64,000 bases of DNA from positions 1 through 64,000 of the forward strand of contig NZ_JAPMLT010000018.1 of the NCBI RefSeq assembly GCF_026410385.1, given 5' to 3'. Positions 19,628 through 30,214 of the stretch are shown piece after piece. A model generated the notes under the pieces. That model worked only from the letters and a program-made list of their open reading frames with translations. It ran no database searches and was not told the origin of the DNA. The position numbers and the translations under genes are program-made. The stretch comes from Tumebacillus lacus. Lineage in GTDB: Bacteria > Bacillota > Bacilli > Tumebacillales > Tumebacillaceae. Every line of letters starts with the position of its first letter. Position 1 is the first letter of the stretch.

Positions 19628-20554
19628 ATGAGAAAACCGAAAAACAGCAAACCGGGCCGCAGCGGCCGCACCGTCGTCGGACGTACCGGCCGTGACTTCG
19701 CAGGACGCGATAAAAAAGAAGGCCGTGAAAACCGTCCGCCGCGCGCACCGCGCACCGAGAACCGGGATCGTGACCGGGAGCGCGACCGTGAGGAAGCGGT
19801 CGGCCAAGGGACGGGCAACGAGCAGGTAGAAGGCCGTCACCCGGTGCTGGAAGCGCTGAAGGCGGGCCGCGAGATCAACAAGATCCTGCTGCTCGAAGAC
19901 TCGCACGGCTCCACCGTCATGGAGATCCTGACCAAAGCCCGCGCCCAAGGCATCCTGATCCAAAGCGTACCGAAAGCCAAGCTCGATGTGATCGCGGAAG
20001 GCCGCAACCACCAAGGCGTCATCGCCTACATCTCCGCCAAGGAATACGTCGAGCTCGACGTCATCGTCGAAGCGGCGAAAAACTCGCCCCGTCCGGGTCT
20101 GATCCTCGTCCTCGACGAGATCGAAGACCCGCACAACCTCGGCTCGATCCTGCGCTCCGCCGATGCGGTGGGCGCACACGGCGTCGTCATTCCGAAGCGT
20201 CGCGCTGTGCCGCTGACCGCCACCGTGGCCAAATCGTCGGCAGGCGCGATCGAACACGTGCCGGTTGCCCGCGTCAACAACATCTCCCAGACGATCGAAT
20301 CGTTGAAGAAGATGGGCTACTGGGTCGTCGGCACCGATGTGGACACGCAGCAACTCTATCATCAGGTCGACATGACCGGCCCGACGGTCATCGTCATCGG
20401 CAACGAAGGCAAGGGACTCGGCGAAGTGGTTAAAAAGCGCTGCGACCACCTCGTGCGCCTGCCGATGGTTGGACAAGTCCAATCGCTTAACGCCGGTGTT
20501 GCGACGGGCATCCTGCTCTACGAAGCGCTCCGTCAGCGCGGCGGCAAGAAGTAA
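19628..20554 (+). CDS. rlmB: RlmB, 23S rRNA 2'-O-ribose methyltransferase (SpoU family)
   Basis: This 308-residue SAM-dependent enzyme has the SpoU fold; by homology it methylates 23S G2251. A substrate-binding N domain (EGRHPVLEAL) precedes the knotted domain with DPHNLGSILRSADA, VIGNEGKGL and LPMVGQVQSLNAGVATGI. About 65 N-terminal residues form an unusual Arg/Gly/Asp/Glu-rich, probably disordered, extension. GGGAGA supports the ATG before that extension, so it is likely translated. Confidence 0.94.
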   Translation: MRKPKNSKPGRSGRTVVGRTGRDFAGRDKKEGRENRPPRAPRTENRDRDRERDREEAVGQGTGNEQVEGRHPVLEALKAGREINKILLLEDSHGSTVMEILTKARAQGILIQSVPKAKLDVIAEGRNHQGVIAYISAKEYVELDVIVEAAKNSPRPGLILVLDEIEDPHNLGSILRSADAVGAHGVVIPKRRAVPLTATVAKSSAGAIEHVPVARVNNISQTIESLKKMGYWVVGTDVDTQQLYHQVDMTGPTVIVIGNEGKGLGEVVKKRCDHLVRLPMVGQVQSLNAGVATGILLYEALRQRGGKK

Positions 20555-20574
20555 GGCGGACCTTTTCTTCCGCC

Positions 20575-21090
20575 ATGCTGCGCGAGATCCTGATCGTCGA
20601 CGGGTACAACATCATTGGCGACTGGCCGGAGCTGCGCGCCTTGAAGCTCGAACGCTTGGAGGCGGCCCGGGACCAGTTGATCGATGATCTCAAAGAATAC
20701 AAGGCGATCACGGGCCGGGACGTGATCGTCGTCTTTGACGCCCATCTGGCCCGCGGGAACCGGTCTGAAGAGATCATCGCGGGCATCAAATTGATGTACA
20801 CGAAAGAACTGGAAACGGCGGACGAGCTGATTGAACGGCTCGTCTTTATGTTCGAGCGAGAAAAGGTCAGACAGCATATTTACGTCGCCACCAGCGACTA
20901 CGTGGAGCAGCAGGTCACTTTCGGCGGCGGTGCGTTGCGCATCTCCGCCAGGGAGCTGCGCCAAGATGTGATCGATGCCAAAAAGGAAATTCGGGAGCGA
21001 GTCAAGCAAATCCCGACGCAACACAATCGACTGGACAGCTATCTGACACCGGAAGTTCGGGAAAAGTTTGAAAAGTGGAGAAGGAAATGA
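20575..21090 (+). CDS. rae1: Rae1 (YacP), NYN-domain ribosome-associated endoribonuclease
   Basis: This 171-residue NYN/PIN-like nuclease has the acidic motifs LIVDGYN (Asp9), VVFDAHL and YVATSDYVEQ. The C-terminal basic tail (KFEKWRRK) may contact rRNA. B. subtilis Rae1 cleaves mRNA in the ribosomal A site. Its ribosome-binding GGCGGA lies in a perfect 6-bp hairpin with TCCGCC directly before the ATG (20555-20574), so initiation may need coupling to rlmB translation; that is inference. Confidence 0.9.
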   Translation: MLREILIVDGYNIIGDWPELRALKLERLEAARDQLIDDLKEYKAITGRDVIVVFDAHLARGNRSEEIIAGIKLMYTKELETADELIERLVFMFEREKVRQHIYVATSDYVEQQVTFGGGALRISARELRQDVIDAKKEIRERVKQIPTQHNRLDSYLTPEVREKFEKWRRK

Positions 21091-21103
21091 CGGAAGTTAG
21101 CAA

Positions 21104-21133
21104 TTGACCCTGTTAGATTACATAAAGTATAAT
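21104..21133 (+). promoter_or_regulatory. sigH promoter
   Basis: TTGACC (21104-21109) and a perfect TATAAT (21128-21133) are 18 bases apart, 42 bases before sigH. Confidence 0.75.
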
Positions 21134-21175
21134 ACTCTTATCTTGGCGCCACGCCTGTAGTCGGAGGGATGAGAG

Positions 21176-21823
21176 TTGGCAAGCACTGTTCCTGCAGGTC
21201 AATTGCAAGACCTCGAGTCGATGTCCGACGAGGTCTTGGTCGAACTGGTGCGACAAGGCGATGACGAAGCTCTTGAATATTTGATCCATAAATACAAGAA
21301 TTTCGTACGCGCCAAAGCACGTTCTTATTTCCTGATCGGTGCCGATCGTGAAGACATTGTCCAAGAAGGCATGATCGGTTTGTACAAATCGATCCGCGAC
21401 TTCCGCGACGACAAGCTCGCTTCGTTCAAAGCGTTTGCCGAGCTGTGCATCACACGGCAGATTATCACCGCGATCAAGACGGCCACCCGTCAAAAACATA
21501 TCCCGCTCAATTCCTACGTGTCTTTGGACAAGCCGATCTATGACGAAGATTCGGATCGCACGCTGCTTGATGTGATCTGCGGTTCCCGAGTGACCGACCC
21601 GGAAGAACTGATCATCAACCAAGAAGAGTTTGATGATATCGAAGTTCGCATGGGCGAGATCTTGAGTGACTTGGAACGCAAAGTGCTGATGCTCTACCTC
21701 GACGGACGCTCTTATCAAGAGATCGCTGTCGATCTGAAACGTCATGTCAAGTCGATTGACAACGCCTTGCAGCGGGTCAAGCGCAAGCTGGAACGCTACT
21801 TGGAGATTCGGGACATTAATTAA
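21176..21823 (+). CDS. sigH: SigH, RNA polymerase sigma factor of the transition to sporulation
   Basis: This 215-residue sigma-70-type factor (Spo0H) directs early sporulation and stationary-phase genes. Region 2 shows EALEYLIHKYKNFVRAKA, then DREDIVQEGMIGLYK and the DFRDDKLASFKAFAELCI core-binding/-10 segment. Region 4 is RSYQEIAVDLKRHVKSIDNA. The start is TTG, 7 bases after GGAGGG. It keeps the rae1-sigH-rpmG order seen in Bacillus. Confidence 0.96.
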   Translation: MASTVPAGQLQDLESMSDEVLVELVRQGDDEALEYLIHKYKNFVRAKARSYFLIGADREDIVQEGMIGLYKSIRDFRDDKLASFKAFAELCITRQIITAIKTATRQKHIPLNSYVSLDKPIYDEDSDRTLLDVICGSRVTDPEELIINQEEFDDIEVRMGEILSDLERKVLMLYLDGRSYQEIAVDLKRHVKSIDNALQRVKRKLERYLEIRDIN

Positions 21824-21827
21824 TTTG

Positions 21828-21856
21828 TTGACTGTTGCGGTCGTTTTCTGTATGAT
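21828..21856 (+). promoter_or_regulatory. tRNA promoter
   Basis: TTGACT (21828-21833) and TATGAT (21851-21856) are 17 bases apart, about 40 bases before the tRNA. Confidence 0.75.
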
Positions 21857-21895
21857 TAGATTGTCGGTCAGAGCGTCAGGCTCGGCCGACCCTGA

Positions 21896-21971
21896 CGCGG
21901 GGTGGAGCAGTTGGCAGCTCGTCGGGCTCATAACCCGAAGGTCGCAGGTTCAAGTCCTGTCCCCGCAACCA
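21896..21971 (+). tRNA. Initiator tRNA-fMet (anticodon CAT)
   Basis: The 76-base gene has encoded CCA and anticodon CAT in the loop CTCATAA. Initiator marks are present: the first pair is a C-A mismatch, and three G-C pairs (GGG/CCC) adjoin the anticodon loop. The T-arm reads GCAGGTTCAAGTCCTGT. It has its own promoter and terminator between sigH and rpmG. Confidence 0.93.
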
Positions 21972-21983
21972 ACTATAGACGCA

Positions 21984-22018
21984 GCAAAGACAGGTCAAAA
22001 TTGCCTGTCTTTTGCTTT
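21984..22018 (+). terminator. tRNA terminator
   Basis: The stem GCAAAGACAGG / CCTGTCTTTTGC (one extra T) has an 8-9-base loop and is followed by TTTAT. It lies 13 bases after the tRNA. Confidence 0.75.
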
Positions 22019-22096
22019 ATCCGTTTAAGATGGCAAATAGTTGGTCATGATACAGATAGTGCCGCGTCCAATCGACGGCCATTCAAGGCATTTCGA

Positions 22097-22125
22097 TTGA
22101 CATCACTATAGCCATGTGCTAAATT
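22097..22125 (+). promoter_or_regulatory. Promoter of rpmG-secE-nusG
   Basis: A consensus TTGACA (22097-22102) and TAAATT (22120-22125) are 17 bases apart, with TGC before the -10 (extended -10). The stretch 22019-22096 before it shows nothing else. Confidence 0.78.
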
Positions 22126-22192
22126 AACATAGGTATCCATGTCTTTGTACAAGTCTGCCTATACCAGAGCAACCTAGTAGGAGGTGTCATAG

Positions 22193-22342
22193 ATGCGCGT
22201 GAACGTCACCATGGCTTGCACCGATTGCAAGCAACGTAACTACATCACGAAAAAGAACAAGAAGAACAACCCGGACCGCATCGAGATGAAGAAGTTTTGC
22301 AAGTTCTGCAATTCTCACACTGTGCACCGCGAAACCCGCTAA
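22193..22342 (+). CDS. rpmG: Ribosomal protein bL33
   Basis: This 49-residue protein of the 50S subunit reads [12 protein letters not shown] at its start and HTVHRETR at its end. Two CxxC pairs (CTDC, CKFC) identify the zinc-binding form. AGGAGG stands 8-9 bases before the ATG. It precedes secE and nusG as B. subtilis rpmGB does. Confidence 0.95.
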   Translation: MRVNVTMACTDCKQRNYITKKNKKNNPDRIEMKKFCKFCNSHTVHRETR

Positions 22343-22378
22343 TGGTGCTTACACCACTCGAACAAGGGGTGAACACAC

Positions 22379-22609
22379 ATGGCAAACGCAGTTGCAGGTG
22401 AGACGAAACAGACTCGCCCAGGCTTTTTCAAGCGATCCACACTATTTTTCAAGGACGCATGGGGTGAGCTGAAGCGCGTGCGCTGGCCGAACCGGAAGGA
22501 GCTCTTCTCCTACACCATGGTCGTGCTGGTCACGTGTATTTTTGTCATTCTCTTGATCTTGTTGTTCGACGCAGGGATCAACTACCTGTTGAGACTGATC
22601 GGGCTTTAA
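22379..22609 (+). CDS. secE: SecE, preprotein translocase subunit
   Basis: This 76-residue single-span membrane protein clamps SecY in the translocon. An amphipathic segment with the conserved ELKRVRWPNRKEL motif (30-42) precedes one transmembrane helix (about 44-70). The short one-helix form is typical of Gram-positives. AAGGGGTG precedes the ATG. Confidence 0.95.
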   Translation: MANAVAGETKQTRPGFFKRSTLFFKDAWGELKRVRWPNRKELFSYTMVVLVTCIFVILLILLFDAGINYLLRLIGL

Positions 22610-22645
22610 GGTCTTGAGCGCTTTAACCAAACTATCCACAGCTAT

Positions 22646-22675
22646 AGGGGGGACGGGCATCCTGCCCTCACGTTC
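22646..22675 (+). promoter_or_regulatory. nusG ribosome-binding site with intervening hairpin
   Basis: AGGGGGG (22646-22652) lies 23 bases from the nusG ATG, too far for normal initiation. Between them, GGGCA / TGCCC (22655-22659 with 22663-22667) form a hairpin; if folded, the effective spacing falls to about 10 bases. No in-frame start lies nearer the Shine-Dalgarno. Confidence 0.55.
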
Positions 22676-23218
22676 ATGGAACAAATCGAGAAACAGTGGT
22701 ATGTCGTCCATACCTACTCCGGTTATGAGAACAAAGTAAAGACCAACCTTGAAAAGCGCGTCGTTTCGATGGAGATGGAAGACAAGATTTTCCGTGTCCT
22801 TGTCCCGACGGAAGAGGCGGAAGAGGTTAAAAACGGGAAGAAGAAAAACGTACAGCGTAAAGTATTCCCGGGCTACGTGCTCGTCGAGATGATCATGACC
22901 GACGATTCTTGGTATGTCGTGCGTAACACGCCCGGCGTAACTGGATTCGTGGGATCTACCGGCGCAGGTTCGAAGCCGATCCCGCTCAAGCCTGGCGAAG
23001 TCAAGACGATTCTCAGATCGATGGGTGTGGAAGAGGTCAGACGGAAGATCGAATTCGCCCTCAAGGAAGCGGTTCGCGTGACGGACGGGCCTTTTGCAAA
23101 CATCGTGGGCTCCATCGAGGAGATCTACGAGGACCGACAGAAACTGAAAGTTCTCGTCTCCATGTTCGGTCGTGAAACCCCACTCGAGCTTGACTTTGAT
23201 CAGGTCGAGAAGCTATAA
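22676..23218 (+). CDS. nusG: NusG, transcription elongation/pausing factor
   Basis: This 180-residue protein binds RNA polymerase and affects pausing, termination and transcription-translation contact. The NGN domain (6-110) begins KQWYVVHTYSGYENKV and holds FPGYVLVEM; the KOW domain near the C-terminus has VTDGPFANIVGSI. The start is fixed by the family N-terminus, though its ribosome site is unusually distant. It is the last gene of the rpmG-secE-nusG unit. Confidence 0.97.
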   Translation: MEQIEKQWYVVHTYSGYENKVKTNLEKRVVSMEMEDKIFRVLVPTEEAEEVKNGKKKNVQRKVFPGYVLVEMIMTDDSWYVVRNTPGVTGFVGSTGAGSKPIPLKPGEVKTILRSMGVEEVRRKIEFALKEAVRVTDGPFANIVGSIEEIYEDRQKLKVLVSMFGRETPLELDFDQVEKL

Positions 23219-23236
23219 TCTTGTGTGGTTATGTTT

Positions 23237-23273
23237 AGGTCTACTGCAACACTGTGCTTTAGACCTTGTTTTT
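23237..23273 (+). terminator. Terminator after nusG
   Basis: The perfect 7-bp stem AGGTCTA / TAGACCT has a 16-base loop and a TGTTTTT tail. It could be partial, since no clear promoter for rplK was found between it and the gene. Confidence 0.65.
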
Positions 23274-23332
23274 AGTGGGAGGAGCCCGAGGTTCCGTTTG
23301 TACCACATTCTCTGAAGAAGGAGGTGGACGTA

Positions 23333-23758
23333 GTGGCTAAAAAGGTAATGAAACTGGTGAAGCTTCAAATCCCGGCAGCAAAAGCCACCCCTGCACCGCC
23401 GGTAGGTCCGGCACTTGGTCAAGCTGGGGTAAACATCATGGGCTTCTGCAAAGAGTTCAACGCTCGCACCGCAGACGCAGCAGGCTTGATCATCCCGGTT
23501 GTCATCACGGTTTATGAAGACCGTTCCTTCACGTTCGAAACCAAGACCCCGCCGGCTGCAATCCTGCTGAAGAAAGCTGCAGGCATCGAGTCGGGTTCCG
23601 GTGAACCGAATAAAAAGAAGGTTGCAACCGTCAAGCGCGCTCAAGTTCGTGAGATCGCTGAGACGAAAATGCCTGACCTCAACGCAGCGAATGTTGAATC
23701 CGCAATGCGTATGGTCGAAGGTACCGCTCGCAGCATGGGCATCACGATCGAAGACTAA
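23333..23758 (+). CDS. rplK: Ribosomal protein uL11
   Basis: This 141-residue protein of the GTPase-associated centre of 50S carries the proline-rich N-terminal segment ([18 protein letters not shown]) and a C-terminal rRNA-binding domain. GTG at 23333 follows AAGGAGG by 8 bases; the GTG at 23324 overlaps that site and is rejected. It pairs with rplA. Confidence 0.97.
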   Translation: MAKKVMKLVKLQIPAAKATPAPPVGPALGQAGVNIMGFCKEFNARTADAAGLIIPVVITVYEDRSFTFETKTPPAAILLKKAAGIESGSGEPNKKKVATVKRAQVREIAETKMPDLNAANVESAMRMVEGTARSMGITIED

Positions 23759-23781
23759 TCACGTCTTCATCTTCTCGTCGG

Positions 23782-23811
23782 GGGTTGGTAGAGACTAGTC
23801 GCTGCCAGCCC
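23782..23811 (+). promoter_or_regulatory. Hairpin between rplK and rplA (candidate L1 site)
   Basis: GGGTTGGTAG (23782-23791) pairs fully with CTGCCAGCCC (23802-23811) including two G-U pairs; the loop AGACTAGTCG holds the palindrome GACTAGTC. There is no T-run, so it is not a terminator. Autoregulation by L1 is a guess from position. Confidence 0.45.
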
Positions 23812-23867
23812 TTATTCGTGGGAGGTTGCTTGTCACCCGATATCACCACAAAAGGAGGAACTTCGAA

Positions 23868-24554
23868 ATGGCAAAAGTAGGCAAGAAATATGCTGAAGCT
23901 GTCAAACTCGTCGACTCCGCACAAGCTTACGCACCGGTTGACGCTGTTAACCTGGTCAAGCAAGCGGCTCGCGCAAAGTTTGACGAAACTGTAGAGGTTG
24001 CTTTCCGTCTGGGCGTTGACCCGAAGAAAGCTGACCAACAAATCCGCGGTGCGGTTGTACTGCCGCACGGCACCGGCAAGACCCAACGCGTTCTCGTCTT
24101 CGCAAAAGGCGAAAAAGCAAAAGAAGCTGAAGCTGCTGGTGCAGACTTCGTCGGTGATGAGGACCTCATCAACAAAATCAACCAAGGCTGGTTCGATTTT
24201 GATGTTGTGGTCGCTACTCCGGACATGATGGCTTCTGTTGGTAAACTCGGTCGCGTACTCGGTCCGAAAGGCCTGATGCCGAACCCGAAGACCGGCACCG
24301 TTACCTTCGACGTAACGAAAGCTGTCAACGAAATCAAAGCTGGTAAGATCGAATACCGCGTCGACCGTCAGGGCAACATCCACGCTCCGATCGGCAAAGT
24401 TTCCTTCGAAACCGAAAAGCTGGTTGAAAACTTCCAAACCCTCGTAGACACCCTGCAAAAGGCGAAGCCGGCTGCAGCAAAAGGCACCTACATGAAGAAC
24501 GTTACCGTTTCTTCCACCATGGGCCCGGGCGTCAAAGTTGCAGTAACCCTGTAA
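23868..24554 (+). CDS. rplA: Ribosomal protein uL1
   Basis: This 228-residue protein of the mobile L1 stalk contacts E-site tRNA release. The family blocks [18 protein letters not shown] and the C-terminal [12 protein letters not shown] are present. AAAGGAGG supports the ATG at 23868; an upstream in-frame start at 23826 lies before that site. It follows rplK after a 109-base gap with a hairpin. Confidence 0.97.
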   Translation: MAKVGKKYAEAVKLVDSAQAYAPVDAVNLVKQAARAKFDETVEVAFRLGVDPKKADQQIRGAVVLPHGTGKTQRVLVFAKGEKAKEAEAAGADFVGDEDLINKINQGWFDFDVVVATPDMMASVGKLGRVLGPKGLMPNPKTGTVTFDVTKAVNEIKAGKIEYRVDRQGNIHAPIGKVSFETEKLVENFQTLVDTLQKAKPAAAKGTYMKNVTVSSTMGPGVKVAVTL

Positions 24555-24592
24555 TACCGAGATTTGGAAGCTCATATACGAGAATCTACACT

Positions 24593-24621
24593 TTGACTTT
24601 CTGAGTCATGCGTGATAAGAT
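24593..24621 (+). promoter_or_regulatory. Promoter of rplJ-rplL
   Basis: TTGACT (24593-24598) and TAAGAT (24616-24621) are 17 bases apart, with TGA before the -10 (extended -10). Confidence 0.78.
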
Positions 24622-24635
24622 AGACCTCGTTCCTA

Positions 24636-24767
24636 AGTGAATATGAGCAACCGTAGACAGTAGGTAACCGGCTCGCCGGTAGAAATCCTACCGAGGTGTG
24701 ACGATAAACGACTGACTTGTTCAGTGTTTGTGTGCCCTCGCATCTTGTCTGCGGGGGCTTTCTTCTT
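24636..24767 (+). ncRNA. Ribosomal protein L10 leader
   Basis: The transcript leader has the L10-leader core GACAGTAGGTAACCGG, a CGGCTCGCCGG hairpin, then GTAGAAATCCTACCGAGGTG. It ends with a terminator just before rplJ. In the known family L10(L12)4 binds this core and favours termination, giving feedback control of rplJ-rplL. Confidence 0.85.
24734..24767 (+). terminator. L10-leader attenuator terminator
   Basis: GCCCTCGCA (24734-24742) pairs with TGCGGGGGC (24750-24758) and is followed by TTTCTTCTT. Confidence 0.8.
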
Positions 24768-24795
24768 GACATGAATAAGTACAGGAGGTGTAACG

Positions 24796-25284
24796 ATGGG
24801 TATCCGTGAAGAAAAAGTCACTCTCGTCAACGAGATTGCTGAGAAGCTTCAAAACTCTAAATCCACGATCATCACTGACTACCGCGGCCTGACCGTTGCG
24901 GAAGTTACCGAACTCCGCGCGAAACTGCGCGAAGCTGGCGTTGAATTTAAAGTTCTGAAGAACACCATGACCCGTCGCGCGGCTGACCAAGTGAACTTGT
25001 CCGAAGTGAACGAGTTCCTGACCGGTCCGAGCGCGATCGCGTTCTCCTACGACGATGTAGTAGCTCCGGCGAAGATCCTCAACGACTTCGCAAAAGCTCA
25101 CAAAGCTCTCGAACTGAAAGCTGGCATCGTTGAAGGCAAAATCATCGGCCAAGCAGAAGTAACCGCACTGGCGGAACTGCCGAACCGTGAAGGTCTTCTC
25201 TCCATGCTTCTCTCCGTGCTGCAAGCTCCGATGCGCAACCTGGCATACGCAGTTTCGCAAATCGCAGAAAAGCAAGAAGCGTAA
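24796..25284 (+). CDS. rplJ: Ribosomal protein uL10
   Basis: This 162-residue stalk base protein anchors L7/L12 dimers on 23S rRNA. The N-terminal rRNA-binding domain has [12 protein letters not shown] and [14 protein letters not shown]. The C-terminal helix ([13 protein letters not shown]) is where L7/L12 binds. AGGAGGTG lies before the ATG. It is controlled by the L10 leader upstream. Confidence 0.97.
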   Translation: MGIREEKVTLVNEIAEKLQNSKSTIITDYRGLTVAEVTELRAKLREAGVEFKVLKNTMTRRAADQVNLSEVNEFLTGPSAIAFSYDDVVAPAKILNDFAKAHKALELKAGIVEGKIIGQAEVTALAELPNREGLLSMLLSVLQAPMRNLAYAVSQIAEKQEA

Positions 25285-25338
25285 TTTACTCGCTTCGTAG
25301 CACCACACAACAATATCTATTTTGGGAGGTTCACTATA

Positions 25339-25701
25339 ATGTCTAAAGATCAAATCATCGAAGCCATCAAAGGCATGTCCGTTCTCGAACTGAACGACCT
25401 CGTTAAAGCAATCGAAGAAGAATTCGGCGTAACCGCAGCAGCTCCGGTTGTTGTTGCAGGTGGCGGCGCAGTTGCAGCTGCTGAAGAGCAATCCGAATTC
25501 GACGTCATCCTGACCTCTGCTGGCGGTTCCAAGATCAACGTTATCAAAGTTGTTCGCGAACTGACCGGTCTGGGCCTCAAAGAAGCAAAAGAAATCGTCG
25601 ACAACGCTCCGAAGGCGATCAAAGAGAAAGTTTCCAAAGAAGATGCGGAAACCCTCAAAGCGAAGCTGGAAGAAGCTGGCGCATCCGTCGAAGTCAAGTA
25701 A
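25339..25701 (+). CDS. rplL: Ribosomal protein bL12 (L7/L12)
   Basis: This 120-residue stalk protein recruits translational GTPases. An N-terminal dimerisation helix and an Ala/Val/Gly-rich hinge (about 33-50) precede the conserved C-terminal domain with [15 protein letters not shown]. It is the last gene of the rplJ-rplL unit, ending at a strong terminator. Confidence 0.97.
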   Translation: MSKDQIIEAIKGMSVLELNDLVKAIEEEFGVTAAAPVVVAGGGAVAAAEEQSEFDVILTSAGGSKINVIKVVRELTGLGLKEAKEIVDNAPKAIKEKVSKEDAETLKAKLEEAGASVEVK

Positions 25702-25717
25702 TTGCCTTTCGACCGAT

Positions 25718-25752
25718 AAAAGCACCTTGTCTTGCGACAAGGTGCTTTTTAT
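25718..25752 (+). terminator. rplJL terminator
   Basis: The stem AAAGCACCTTGT / ACAAGGTGCTTT has a CTTGCG loop, followed by TTTTATTT. Confidence 0.93.
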
Positions 25753-25821
25753 TTGCATTTTTACCGGAACCTAGATATTCTTTTCTTTGAATTGGGTACA
25801 TTAGGCATAGGAGGTGCGTCT

Positions 25822-26430
25822 GTGAGCGATCACTACTATTCGAATAAACCGACCGTCGCCAGTCAGTTGCGTCAGGTCCACATCACCCTGCGCGGGTTCG
25901 ATTTGAACTTCTGGACAGATGCGGGGGTGTTTTCGAAAGGACAGATCGACTTCGGCAGCGAGCTTTTGATCGAGACGATGGAGATGCCGTCCGACGCGAA
26001 CGTGCTCGATGTCGGATGCGGCTACGGGCCGATTGGCATTACGGCATCGCGATTGGTTCCGGAGGGTTCGGTGACGATGGTCGATGTCAACGAACGCGCG
26101 GTGGAGTTGGCGAAGCGAAACATCGAGGCCAACGGCGTGACCAACGCAAAGGCGCTGATCAGTGACCGGTTGGCAGGGGTCGAAGGGCGACTGTTCGATT
26201 GCATCCTGACCAATCCGCCGATTCGCGCCGGCAAAGCGACTGTGCACTCCATCTTCGAACAGGCGGCCGCTCACCTGACCGACCGGGGCGAGTTGTGGGT
26301 TGTTATTCAAAAGAAGCAAGGTGCACCCTCGGCGAAAAAACGTTTGGAGGAGCTCTTTGACAGCGTGGAAGATGTGGCGCGCGATGCGGGCTATCGGATC
26401 TTCCGTTGTGGGCAAGTGATCCACAAATAG
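25822..26430 (+). CDS. RsmC-like class I SAM methyltransferase (YbxB)
   Basis: This 202-residue protein has the SAM-binding motif VLDVGCGYGPIG (61-72) and the NPPI motif (131-134), typical of N2-guanine rRNA methyltransferases of the RsmC type. It lacks the extra N domain of E. coli RsmC, like B. subtilis YbxB at the same place before rpoB. The target RNA is not established by sequence. GTG at 25822 follows AGGAGG by 7 bases. Confidence 0.88.
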   Translation: MSDHYYSNKPTVASQLRQVHITLRGFDLNFWTDAGVFSKGQIDFGSELLIETMEMPSDANVLDVGCGYGPIGITASRLVPEGSVTMVDVNERAVELAKRNIEANGVTNAKALISDRLAGVEGRLFDCILTNPPIRAGKATVHSIFEQAAAHLTDRGELWVVIQKKQGAPSAKKRLEELFDSVEDVARDAGYRIFRCGQVIHK

Positions 26431-26454
26431 AACATTTGTTCGCAAATTTTTCGT

Positions 26455-26483
26455 TTGACATTCGATTTTCGATATTGTATAGT
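26455..26483 (+). promoter_or_regulatory. rpoB-rpoC promoter
   Basis: A consensus TTGACA (26455-26460) and TATAGT (26478-26483) are 17 bases apart. The expected transcription start, 6-7 bases later, is at or beside the ATG at 26490. Confidence 0.78.
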
Positions 26484-26489
26484 TATAAA

Positions 26490-26642
26490 ATGCGTACTGC
26501 CATAATCAGGGGAGTGTGTCGAAATAATGTTTATTCGACCGCTGGGATGGCAATACATGAATATTATGCTGTTCTTGAAATGTGGTTACATAACTGTATC
26601 GCATTTTATTTTTTTGGTGCGAGTCATCGACCAAAGGTATGA
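26490..26642 (+). CDS. Possible leaderless 50-codon ORF in the rpoB leader
   Basis: An open frame of 50 codons starts with ATG at the predicted transcription start and ends with TGA 12 bases before the rpoB start, inside its ribosome-binding region. There is no Shine-Dalgarno. The peptide (MRTAIIRGVC..., rich in Tyr, Cys, Phe and His) resembles nothing I know. It may be chance. Confidence 0.2.
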   Translation: MRTAIIRGVCRNNVYSTAGMAIHEYYAVLEMWLHNCIAFYFFGASHRPKV

Positions 26643-26654
26643 GGGGTGACAGAT

Positions 26655-30191
<3,537 letters not shown>

Positions 30192-30214
30192 GAAGTGAAA
30201 GGGAGGTAGGCCCC

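Noticed and set aside
21744-22111. Two open frames over the initiator tRNA
   Set aside because: They overlap the tRNA, its terminator and a promoter; no ribosome site.
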